From: an uncultured Methanolobus sp.
GTDB lineage: Archaea; Halobacteriota; Methanosarcinia; Methanosarcinales; Methanosarcinaceae
Length of the DNA: 64,000 nt
Direction of reading: 5' to 3'
Assembly (NCBI RefSeq): GCF_963667555.1
Contig: NZ_OY763421.1
Coordinates: forward strand, 3,117,562-3,181,561
Shown here: piece by piece, positions 1 through 8,538 of the stretch
How positions within the stretch are numbered: position 1 is the stretch's first letter
How the letters are laid out: every line of letters begins with the position of its first letter
Position numbers and translations under genes: made by a program
The notes under the pieces: generated by a model
Databases searched by the model: none
What the model was told of the DNA's origin: nothing
What the model saw: only the letters and a program-made list of their open reading frames with translations

Positions 1-3000
1 GAACTTGCATCCATAGGTGACAAAACTGCTACTGAAGGTCTGGAAATCAGTTTCAGTATAAACGCCACTGATCCTGACGAGAATGATCTTACTTATTCCA
101 CATCTGTTCTTCCCGATGGTGCTGACTTTGATGAATTCACACACGTTTTTACCTGGACTCCTGACTATGACCAGTCAGGCAGTTATTCCATTGCCTTCAT
201 GGTAAGTGATGGTATTCTAAGTGATTCTGAAAGCATTACTTTAGATGTTGCTAACACAAACCGTCCTCCGGTAATGAGCTATATCGAAAATGCATCCGTG
301 AATGAGAATTCAGAACTGGTCATTTCAGTCTCAGCAACAGACCCGGATAACGAGGCACTTTCCTATTCAGTCACAGGTAAACCAGAGGGGTCAGTTTTCA
401 ATTCCCAGACACGTGAGCTGGTATGGACTCCTGATTATGATGCTTCAGGTGAGTACGAAGTGACTTTTACTGTAAGTGATGGTGACCTTTCCGATTCTCA
501 GATAGTTACTATTACGGTGAATAATGTCAATCGTGCTCCGGTTCTGGATGAGATCGGTAATAAAAATGTAGATGAAAATGCAACACTATATTTCACAGTG
601 AATGCAGAAGATCCTGATTCCAATCCGCTTACTTATTCAGCAACAGGAGTGCCAGGATCTGCTGATTTCGATCCGCTTACCAGGGAGTTCACATGGACCC
701 CTGTTTATGGCGAATCAGGAACTTATGATGTGACATTTAATGTGAGCGATGGTGATCTTTCCGACTCTGAAACTATTACTATCAGTGTCGGTCTGGTAAA
801 TCGTGCTCCTGAGCTTGGATCAATAGGAGATAAAACTATCAGTGAAGGTTCAGAACTGAATTTCACAATAAGTGCCAACGATCCTGATGGCAATGCTCTT
901 GAATACACTACATCTACACTTCCGGATGGTGCATCTTTTGATGCTGTTTCCCATGTATTCACATGGACTCCTGATTATGAGCAGGAAGGAAGTTACTCTA
1001 TAGATTTCAGTGTAAGTGACGGCTCTCTGGCAGACTCTGAAACTATATCCATAGAAGTTCTGAATACTAATCGTGCTCCAGTGTTGTCAGAAATTGGCAA
1101 TATGGATGTTGCAGAAGGTGAAGAGATTTCATTCACTATCGATGCTAATGATCCTGATTCAGATACACTTAGCTACTCCGCTTCAGGTATACCTGATGAT
1201 GCGGTCTTCAATATTAATACCCGTACTTTTGTATGGACTCCTGGTTATGATGACTCCGGTAACTATGAGGTAACTTTCAGTGTAAGTGACGGTGATCTGA
1301 ATGATTCTGAAAGTATCACTATTACAGTAGGTTCTGTCAACCGTCCTCCTGTACTTGCATTTATAGGAAACAAGATCATAGATGAAAATTCTGAACTGTC
1401 ATTTAAAATTACAGGAACTGATCTCGATCAGGATGAACTTACATATTCTATTCAAAATAAACCTGTAGATGCTTATTTCGATGAAGGGACCGGCCAGTTT
1501 AGCTGGACCCCAGATTATGAGGCATCAGGTACTTATTCTGTAATTTTTGGAGTAACTGATGGTAATCTTAATGATTCAGAAACCGTAAAAATAACAGTAT
1601 ATCATGTCAACCGTGCTCCGGTTCTTGATAATATTGGGAATAAGCAGATAAACGAAGGCGAAGAACTTTTATTTACAGTATCTGCTTCCGATGACGATGG
1701 GGATTCACTGATCTATTATTCAACCGGAGTTCCTCAGGGAGCAAACTTTGATCCTGAAACCCGTGAGTTTACCTGGACTCCGGATTTTGATGACTCCGGT
1801 TCATATTCCGTAACTTTCTATGTGAGCGATAGTTACCAACTTGACTCGGAATCAATTATTATTACTGTTGGTTCAGTAAACCGCGCTCCTGAACTTGAGC
1901 CAATAGGAGATAAAACAATTGGTGAAGGCTCTGAAATAAGGTTAACAGTATCAGGTTCGGATCCAGATTCAAATGACCTGACCTATTCAGCTACAGGAAT
2001 TCCGGATGGAGCAGATTTTGATGAAGGCACACAGGAATTTGTCTGGATACCGGATTATGATCAGTCTGGAACCTACAATGTAACTTTCAGTGTAAGCGAT
2101 GGTGATCTTTCAGATTCTGAAACGATCAGTATTATTGTAACTTCAGTAAACCGTGCTCCTGAACTTGTACCTACGGGTGACATATTTGTAGATGAGAATG
2201 AGCTATTAACAATCAGTCTCCATGCAGGTGATGAAGATGAAGGAGATATTCTTCATTATTCAGTGATAGATACTCTGGAAAATTCTGCAATAAATGCATC
2301 TACCGGTGTTTTCACATGGACTCCCTCCTATGATGATGCCGGAGTGCACTATGTAGTGTTCTCTGTTTCAGATGGTCAGGCAAAGGACACGGAAAATGTA
2401 AAAATAACAGTTTACAATGTAAACCGACCGCCACAAATAGACATACCTTCCAAGGTATTTGTGGCTGAGAATGATACTTTAGTCCTTGATCTGAATGCAT
2501 CAGATCCTGACAATACTCCGCTTGGAATCAGCAAGGACTTTGCATCAGGTTCTTTGCATAATGGTATTTTCACATGGAACACCGGATATGAAGATGAGGG
2601 CAATTATGATGTGACCTTTACTGTCAGCGACGGTGAACTGGAAGTGAGTCAGACCGTTGAGATCATAGTTACCGGTTCCAATTCTGCACCGATATTGGAT
2701 TCCATAGATGGTATGGTTATCAATGAACTTGAGACATTGTCGATCAATCTAACAGCCAGGGACATAGACGATGATGAACTTACATTCTCAAAAGATGTGG
2801 AATACGGTGAACTCGTAGACAATATATTTACCTGGACCCCAGGTATAAATGATAAAGGTATACATTATATTGTATTTACAGTATCAGACAGCCAGCTTTC
2901 GGACTCTAAGACTGCTATGATCGCAGTAGGCAATACGAATATTCCTCCCAGCATAGTACATATGGGTACTCAATATGTGCATGAGAATGAGACTCTGGAA

Positions 3001-3747
3001 TTTATTATCAATGCAACAGACCCGGATAATGAAACATTGACCTATGCAGTTACGGGTCTTCCATACGGCGCTGATTTCGATAATATCACAGGTTCTTTTA
3101 CCTGGACTCCTACTTACGGACAATCAGGCAAATATACGATCGAATTCCGTGCATCTGATCTGCTGTACACTGCTTTTGACACAGTGACAGTCAATGTTGA
3201 GAACGTCAATCGTGCACCTTTATTTAATTCAATCCCAATGTATGAGGTAAATGAGACCGAGCAGGTAAAGGTAAATCTTAGTGCTACAGATCCTGATGGC
3301 GATTCAATCTCATTCTCAACTGACTTTGATAATGGAAAGATTATCGGTGATAAGTTTGTCTGGGAAACTGGTTATTATGACAGTGGAGATTATTACATAC
3401 TTTTCAATGCCACCGATGGCGATCTTTATGATAGCACCACGGTTCATGTAAAAGTGAATCCGACCAACATGCCTCCGGAAATAGAGTATATAGGTTCACG
3501 TTCGATCTATGAGAACGAAACACTGGAGTTCTACGTAAATGCCACAGATGCCGACAACGATACTCTTACATATTCATTAAGTGGTGCACCGTCGGGTGCA
3601 TCATTTGATCAGGAAACAAGGCTTTTCCACTGGATTCCAAGTTATCGTCAGGCAGGTACCTATTCTGTAGAATTCCACGTAACAGATGGTAATCTCAACG
3701 ATTCAGAGGCTATAACTATCAGAGTATATGATGTTGACAATAAGGTC
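1..3747 (+). repeat. Tandem 270-bp coding repeats
   Basis: The module boundary codons for N-R-(A/P)-P fall at 259, 529, 799, 1069, 1339, 1609, 1879 and 2149, an exact 270-bp period, after which spacing drifts (next at 2422). The first modules are most alike and the distal ones more diverged, which suggests recent expansion at the upstream side. Confidence 0.9.
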
Positions 3748-4719
3748 ACAGATTACAGCGGCTTTTCATCATCAAGCAGCGGTGGTGGAGGCGGCGGAGG
3801 TGGTTCAAGTGGTGCCGAGGACTACAATAATGTTGCATACAAAGATTATTCTATCAAATATGTGACACAGGGACAGAAAATAGCATTCAAGTTCCCGAAT
3901 TCAGAAAATGACCTTGAATCTGTGGAGTTTACTGCACTTAAGGCTGCAGGCCAGGTAAAGGCGATAATTGAAATATTGTATGACCGTTCTTCCCTGGTAA
4001 GCACCAATCCGCCCGGAAATGTTTACCGTTATATCAATATATGGGTTGGGGACACCAAATTCAATTCAGGGAATTATTTCTCATCGGCAGAGGTCACATT
4101 CAAGGTTTCAAAGCAGTGGCTTGAGGATAACAATGCAGATCCTGCGTCTGTAAAACTTTACAGGTATTCCAGTGGTTCATGGAGTGAATTAAAGACTTCC
4201 AGAATCGGTAACGATGTCAATAATTATTATTACAAGGCACAGACACCCGGATTCTCACCATTTGCAATTGCAAGTACTGGCAGCACTGCAATTCTTCGAA
4301 GTACGATTCCAGAGTCTGCGGCAAAGAGCACGAAGGTGACCTATGAGAGCAACGCAGAACTAAACTCCATTGATGTCCAGGACGCGGAGATGATGAACAA
4401 GGCAGTGGAACAGGAGCCAGTAAGTCCTTTCAACGCTGGAATATTCTTCATAGGAATTATAGGTATTCTGCTGATAGGCTCTGCAATTGGATATCGTTCC
4501 AGGAATGAATCCCCGGTACTCAGGAGATATTACGAGGCAATTCATGCATTTGTTCTTGGAATAAGAAATGCAGCAGAGTGGACGTCTCATAAACTGAGTT
4601 CTGAATCCATGCATAAGGATTATGCGGCTCTCAGTGTGAAATGGAATGAGATAAAAACTGCTGACTATAAGGCCATCTATGAGAAGAAAATGGCTGAAAT
4701 CAAGGAAAGGCAAAAGTAG
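1..4719 (+). CDS. Giant repeat surface protein with PGF-pre-PGF domain (5' end outside window)
   Basis: The frame is open from base 1, so this is the C-terminal 1572 residues of a larger protein. It holds about fourteen Ig/cadherin-like modules (He_PIG type), each starting N-R-A/P-P and carrying D-P-D and F-x-W-T-P-x-Y motifs; these are typical of calcium-dependent extracellular adhesion repeats. An eight-glycine run (residues about 1261-1268) links them to a PGF-pre-PGF-like domain (about 1280-1425). A transmembrane helix (about 1477-1498) and a charged tail of about 70 residues follow. The family normally ends in a PGF-CTERM sorting signal; here a TM helix and a long cytoplasmic tail replace it. 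Probable role is cell-surface adhesion or S-layer association (inference). The protein would be exported and membrane anchored. Confidence 0.9.
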   Translation, partial: ELASIGDKTATEGLEISFSINATDPDENDLTYSTSVLPDGADFDEFTHVFTWTPDYDQSGSYSIAFMVSDGILSDSESITLDVANTNRPPVMSYIENASVNENSELVISVSATDPDNEALSYSVTGKPEGSVFNSQTRELVWTPDYDASGEYEVTFTVSDGDLSDSQIVTITVNNVNRAPVLDEIGNKNVDENATLYFTVNAEDPDSNPLTYSATGVPGSADFDPLTREFTWTPVYGESGTYDVTFNVSDGDLSDSETITISVGLVNRAPELGSIGDKTISEGSELNFTISANDPDGNALEYTTSTLPDGASFDAVSHVFTWTPDYEQEGSYSIDFSVSDGSLADSETISIEVLNTNRAPVLSEIGNMDVAEGEEISFTIDANDPDSDTLSYSASGIPDDAVFNINTRTFVWTPGYDDSGNYEVTFSVSDGDLNDSESITITVGSVNRPPVLAFIGNKIIDENSELSFKITGTDLDQDELTYSIQNKPVDAYFDEGTGQFSWTPDYEASGTYSVIFGVTDGNLNDSETVKITVYHVNRAPVLDNIGNKQINEGEELLFTVSASDDDGDSLIYYSTGVPQGANFDPETREFTWTPDFDDSGSYSVTFYVSDSYQLDSESIIITVGSVNRAPELEPIGDKTIGEGSEIRLTVSGSDPDSNDLTYSATGIPDGADFDEGTQEFVWIPDYDQSGTYNVTFSVSDGDLSDSETISIIVTSVNRAPELVPTGDIFVDENELLTISLHAGDEDEGDILHYSVIDTLENSAINASTGVFTWTPSYDDAGVHYVVFSVSDGQAKDTENVKITVYNVNRPPQIDIPSKVFVAENDTLVLDLNASDPDNTPLGISKDFASGSLHNGIFTWNTGYEDEGNYDVTFTVSDGELEVSQTVEIIVTGSNSAPILDSIDGMVINELETLSINLTARDIDDDELTFSKDVEYGELVDNIFTWTPGINDKGIHYIVFTVSDSQLSDSKTAMIAVGNTNIPPSIVHMGTQYVHENETLEFIINATDPDNETLTYAVTGLPYGADFDNITGSFTWTPTYGQSGKYTIEFRASDLLYTAFDTVTVNVENVNRAPLFNSIPMYEVNETEQVKVNLSATDPDGDSISFSTDFDNGKIIGDKFVWETGYYDSGDYYILFNATDGDLYDSTTVHVKVNPTNMPPEIEYIGSRSIYENETLEFYVNATDADNDTLTYSLSGAPSGASFDQETRLFHWIPSYRQAGTYSVEFHVTDGNLNDSEAITIRVYDVDNKVTDYSGFSSSSSGGGGGGGGSSGAEDYNNVAYKDYSIKYVTQGQKIAFKFPNSENDLESVEFTALKAAGQVKAIIEILYDRSSLVSTNPPGNVYRYINIWVGDTKFNSGNYFSSAEVTFKVSKQWLEDNNADPASVKLYRYSSGSWSELKTSRIGNDVNNYYYKAQTPGFSPFAIASTGSTAILRSTIPESAAKSTKVTYESNAELNSIDVQDAEMMNKAVEQEPVSPFNAGIFFIGIIGILLIGSAIGYRSRNESPVLRRYYEAIHAFVLGIRNAAEWTSHKLSSESMHKDYAALSVKWNEIKTADYKAIYEKKMAEIKERQK

Positions 4720-4836
4720 TAGCTGTAGAGGAGTTTCAAGGGTAAAGTTTGTTTATAAATGATAATTTGTGTAGGAGATAATATAATTATTCTTTTACAC
4801 ATATATTTTCAACAATCTGATGTCGGGGAGTAAATA

Positions 4837-5100
4837 ATGTTAACTGATGAAATCCGTGAGTTTGTGAATGAAAAACACTTTGTTCCAGCAAGGTTTGAAA
4901 ATAAGACCGAACTTGTCATCAAAGCTGGAACTATTCATGATCAAATGAGGCTTGAGAGTAGACAACCTGCTGTATGCAGCGCTTTAAGATCTAAAAAATT
5001 ACAGATGCGATATAATGTTCAATTGACCAATGTAAAATATGGTCCAAAGGTGAATCAGGAAAATGCTAAAAATATATGGTATACTTTCAAATTAATGTGA
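4837..5100 (+). CDS. Small hypothetical protein, 87 aa
   Basis: Not recognised. The ATG is preceded by a GGGGAG ribosome binding site at about 8 bases, and codon use looks coding. The protein is soluble, basic and lacks a signal peptide or membrane helix. The segment around residues 26-52 (KAGTIHDQM...QPAVCSALRSKKL) looks conserved in style and may form a small nucleic-acid-binding fold, but that is a guess. It sits alone between the giant surface protein and the acetyl-CoA synthetase gene, with a promoter-like AT-rich stretch upstream (4741-4800). Confidence 0.6.
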   Translation: MLTDEIREFVNEKHFVPARFENKTELVIKAGTIHDQMRLESRQPAVCSALRSKKLQMRYNVQLTNVKYGPKVNQENAKNIWYTFKLM

Positions 5101-5262
5101 ATATATTCATTATACCTTTCCCGTATAAGAAACCAAAAACAATCTAATTTTTCGTACAAAATTATTGACAAAACAAATCTCTTTCTTTTTTTACTTTCTC
5201 CCTTAATTTTATCTATCATTGTATAGTAATAATAAAAAGGGAATTATCTAAGGGAGAAATAC

Positions 5263-7362
5263 ATGCTGGAGAAAATGTTCAATCCTGATTCTGTAGCCGT
5301 TATCGGTGCATCCAGGACAGAAGGAAAAGTAGGGAGAGCTGTACTTGAAAATCTGATGCAGAACAGTGAACTCACTATCATTCCTATCAATCCTAATGTT
5401 GACGAGATACTGGGACTTCCGTGTTATCATAACATACTGGAAGTTCCGTCTGAAAAAAAGGTCGACCTCGCAATAATCGTTGTTCCGGCAAAGTTTGTGC
5501 CCGGGTCAATTGATGAGTGTGGCAGGGCCGGAGTTGAAAATGTCATAATCATATCTGCCGGTTTCAAGGAAGCTGGTATTGAAGGTGCACGTCTTGAACG
5601 CGAATGTATAGCATTATGTGAAAAATATGGAATAAAGCTGATAGGTCCAAACTGCCTTGGTATAATCGATACTGCTTCAGGGCTTAACGCATCTTTTGCA
5701 GCCAACATGGCATACAAGGGAAACATAGCCATGATGTCTCAGTCAGGTGCGATATGTACGGTCACCCTGGACTGGGCGGAAAGAATTGGAGTTGGTTTTT
5801 CCAAGTTCATAAGCCTTGGTAACAAAGCCGTACTTGCGGAAAATGATTTCCTGAAGTTGTTTGAGACCGATCCGTCAACAGCAGTCATTGCAGCTTACCT
5901 TGAAGGTGTAAAAGATGGTCCTGAATTCATTAAGATCGCAGAGAGAGTGTCACGTTCAAAACCAATCGTTATTGTAAAATCAGGACGAACTTCAGTAGGT
6001 TCCAAAGCCGTGTCATCCCACACCGGTACACTGGCAGGTTCTGATGCCGCATATAATGCAGCTTTTAAGCAGGGTGGTGTGCTGCGTGCGGATTCTCTTG
6101 AGGAAATGCTCGATTACAGCCGTGCTTTCTCGTTTTGTCCTCTGCCGGAAGGCAGGAACATTGCCATAGTCACCAACGCAGGTGGTCTTGGAATCCTGAC
6201 GGCTGATGCATGTTATAACTCAGGTCTTTCAATTGCATCATTTGAAGAAAAGACCGTGGAAAGACTGAGAGAGAAACTACCACCGGCAGCAAACTTCTAC
6301 GATCCGGTCGATGTTCTGGGAGATGCAGGCGCAGACCTTTACGAACATGCTCTTGACGTTGTTCTGGATGACATAAACGTAAATGGTATCATCGTTCTTG
6401 TTTCACCGCAGTCGATGACAGACGTTGTGGGAATTGCAGAAAAGGTTGCAGCAAAGATCAAGGATTCGAAAAAGCCGATACTCTGTAACTTTGCAGGTGG
6501 AAGCAGGATCGCAGCTGGTGAGGAAATCCTCAACAAACACGGAGTTCCAAATTACTCGTCTGCAGAAAGGGCAGTTGCAAGTATGAACGCTCTTTGCAAT
6601 TATTACACGATCAGGAATCACAAACGTGGTGACCCTGCAAAGTTGAAAGCCGACAGGGAATATGCTCGTTCGTTCATCGATACTGCATCTGAAAACAAAA
6701 GAAGGATGCATGGTCTTGAATCAATGGACATACTGAAAGCGTATGACATTCCTGTTGTTGATGCAAGAATCGCAAAAACTCTTCCTGATGCTGTCAAGGC
6801 AGCAGAGGATATGGGGTATCCCATTGTTATGAAGATCCTGTCCCCTGATATTTCACATAAAAGTGATGTAGGCGGTATCCGTCTGAATCTTAAACATGCG
6901 GACGATGTGGAGCGCTCTTATAATTCTATGATGTCAGATGTGAGACACTACATGCCTGATGCCACTATCACAGGTGTCCAGCTCCAGAAGATGATAAGCG
7001 GAGGAAAAGAGGTAATCATCGGAATGGACAGGGATCCGCAATTCGGTCCGCTGCTAATGTTCGGACTTGGCGGAACTTATGTTGAGTTCTTAAAAGATGT
7101 TTCGTTTGCAGTTGCTCCTATCACAGAGTCAGAGGCAAAACACATGGTGTCGTCAATTAAGACCTATCCGTTAATTGCAGGTGTAAGAGGTGAGGCGGCA
7201 TCGGATATCGACTCAATTGTGCAGACTCTGCTGAAAGTGTCACAGCTTGTAACGGATTTTCCGGAAATATTAGAATTTGAAATTAATCCTTTAATGGTAA
7301 TGCCTGAAGGTAAGGGATGTGTTGCAATGGATATCAGGTTCACACTGAATCTGAATGAGTAA
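5263..7362 (+). CDS. acd: Acetate--CoA ligase (ADP-forming), fused alpha-beta subunits
   Basis: Interconverts acetyl-CoA (or other acyl-CoA), ADP and phosphate with acid, ATP and CoA in the cytoplasm. The N-terminal CoA-binding Rossmann domain begins VAVIGASR (residues about 10-130). A succinyl-CoA-ligase-like middle follows with the phosphorylated-His segment SSHTGTLAGSDAA (about 248-260). The C-terminal ATP-grasp domain (about 480-695) contains the motif for KILSPDISHKSDVGG. At 699 residues it is the full-length fused form. Start ATG has AGGGAG six bases upstream. It is immediately followed by the Pta-like gene, with which it forms an operon. In a methanogen it may conserve energy from acetyl-CoA or scavenge acyl groups (inference). 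Confidence 0.93.
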   Translation: MLEKMFNPDSVAVIGASRTEGKVGRAVLENLMQNSELTIIPINPNVDEILGLPCYHNILEVPSEKKVDLAIIVVPAKFVPGSIDECGRAGVENVIIISAGFKEAGIEGARLERECIALCEKYGIKLIGPNCLGIIDTASGLNASFAANMAYKGNIAMMSQSGAICTVTLDWAERIGVGFSKFISLGNKAVLAENDFLKLFETDPSTAVIAAYLEGVKDGPEFIKIAERVSRSKPIVIVKSGRTSVGSKAVSSHTGTLAGSDAAYNAAFKQGGVLRADSLEEMLDYSRAFSFCPLPEGRNIAIVTNAGGLGILTADACYNSGLSIASFEEKTVERLREKLPPAANFYDPVDVLGDAGADLYEHALDVVLDDINVNGIIVLVSPQSMTDVVGIAEKVAAKIKDSKKPILCNFAGGSRIAAGEEILNKHGVPNYSSAERAVASMNALCNYYTIRNHKRGDPAKLKADREYARSFIDTASENKRRMHGLESMDILKAYDIPVVDARIAKTLPDAVKAAEDMGYPIVMKILSPDISHKSDVGGIRLNLKHADDVERSYNSMMSDVRHYMPDATITGVQLQKMISGGKEVIIGMDRDPQFGPLLMFGLGGTYVEFLKDVSFAVAPITESEAKHMVSSIKTYPLIAGVRGEAASDIDSIVQTLLKVSQLVTDFPEILEFEINPLMVMPEGKGCVAMDIRFTLNLNE

Positions 7363-7375
7363 GGAGATGGTAATT

Positions 7376-8455
7376 ATGGCTTCAATATTGGTTAGTTCAT
7401 CAGAAGAGTACTCTGGTAAGAGCTCTATATGTATGGGTCTGGGGAAAATATTCCAGGAAAGTGGTTTGAAAATAGGTTACATGAAACCAGTGGGAAATCT
7501 CCTGATAGATGTGGACGGTTCACTTACGGATGAAGATTCCGAAGGTATCAAGAGACTTCTGGGAATTGAAGACCCTGCAAAATATGTAACTCCTATTCAC
7601 CTTACGGACAGCCTCATAGACGATGCTCTCAAAGGTGTTGAGAAAGACCTTGATAAAAGACTTTCAGATGCATATTCTGTACTCTCAAAAGACAAAGATG
7701 TTGTATTCGTGGAAGGTACAGGCTGTATCGGAGGCGGTTCAATGTACGGTCTTTCAGACCCGGAAGTTGCATTCAAACTTGGAATACCAATGCTGCTTGT
7801 TACACGTTTTGATTCGGTTTCTGCAATTGACAGGATACTTTGTGATGTGCGCATCGTTGGTGACAAAGCCCCGCTGACAGGTGTGATACTCAACGAAGTT
7901 CCACGCAACATGGAAGACAGGGTAACTGAGATAGTTGTTCCTTTCCTTGAGCGCAAAGGCATAAAGGTATTCGGAGTTATTTACGAAGATCATACCCTGC
8001 GTTCAGTATTTATTTCCGAAATTGTTGAAGATCTTCATGCAGAAGTTCTTGTAGCTCCCGATAAACTGGACCAGCTTGTTGAGAATTATCTTGTAGGTGC
8101 AATGGAAGTCGGTTCTGCGATAAAATACTTCAGACGGCAACCAAACAGTGTTGTTATCACCGGTGGTGACAGGGCAGATATACAGATGGCTGCAATCGAT
8201 TCAAGAGTAAAATGCCTGATCCTCACTGGAAATATGCGCCCAAGTGGTGCTGTTCTTGCAAGCGCAGAGGAAGCAGGAATTCCTGTGATCCTTGTGCGTG
8301 GTGATACCATGAACACCATTGAGAGAATGGAAAACCTGATAGGTCATGCTCATATAAAACAGCAGGTAAAGCTTGACAGGGTTGTCGAGCTTTTGAGAAA
8401 TCATCTTGATATTCCTGCTATTGCAGAAAGTATCGGTGTCGAATTAAATGAATAA
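7376..8455 (+). CDS. Phosphotransacetylase-like protein (BioD-like P-loop + DRTGG domain)
   Basis: 359 residues. The N-terminal part resembles dethiobiotin-synthetase/cobyrinate-synthase P-loop folds (SSSEEYSGKSS, residues 5-15; VFVEGTG about 107). The C-terminal part (about 215-320) matches the DRTGG regulatory domain also found in the N-terminal half of long Pta enzymes. The catalytic PTA domain is absent, so it is unlikely to make acetyl phosphate itself. The start at 7376 is chosen because GGAG lies at 7363-7366; an in-frame ATG at 7355 overlaps acd by 8 bases and lacks a site. Such genes habitually follow ADP-forming acetyl-CoA synthetase in archaea, so a sensor or regulatory role for acyl-CoA metabolism is inferred. 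Confidence 0.85.
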   Translation: MASILVSSSEEYSGKSSICMGLGKIFQESGLKIGYMKPVGNLLIDVDGSLTDEDSEGIKRLLGIEDPAKYVTPIHLTDSLIDDALKGVEKDLDKRLSDAYSVLSKDKDVVFVEGTGCIGGGSMYGLSDPEVAFKLGIPMLLVTRFDSVSAIDRILCDVRIVGDKAPLTGVILNEVPRNMEDRVTEIVVPFLERKGIKVFGVIYEDHTLRSVFISEIVEDLHAEVLVAPDKLDQLVENYLVGAMEVGSAIKYFRRQPNSVVITGGDRADIQMAAIDSRVKCLILTGNMRPSGAVLASAEEAGIPVILVRGDTMNTIERMENLIGHAHIKQQVKLDRVVELLRNHLDIPAIAESIGVELNE

Positions 8456-8474
8456 AGGAGAGTTTTCTCCTTTT
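8454..8474 (+). terminator. Convergent terminator between the Pta-like gene and acs
   Basis: Perfect 7-bp stem AAAGGAG / CTCCTTT with a 6-base loop directly after the stop codon, followed by a pyrimidine-rich tail. It lies between converging genes and could serve both strands. Confidence 0.6.
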
Positions 8475-8538
8475 ATCCTCTCTTTTCATCTCAGTATCAA
8501 ATTCCAAATTTCGTTTCCAAATTAAAAAATCTACAAAC

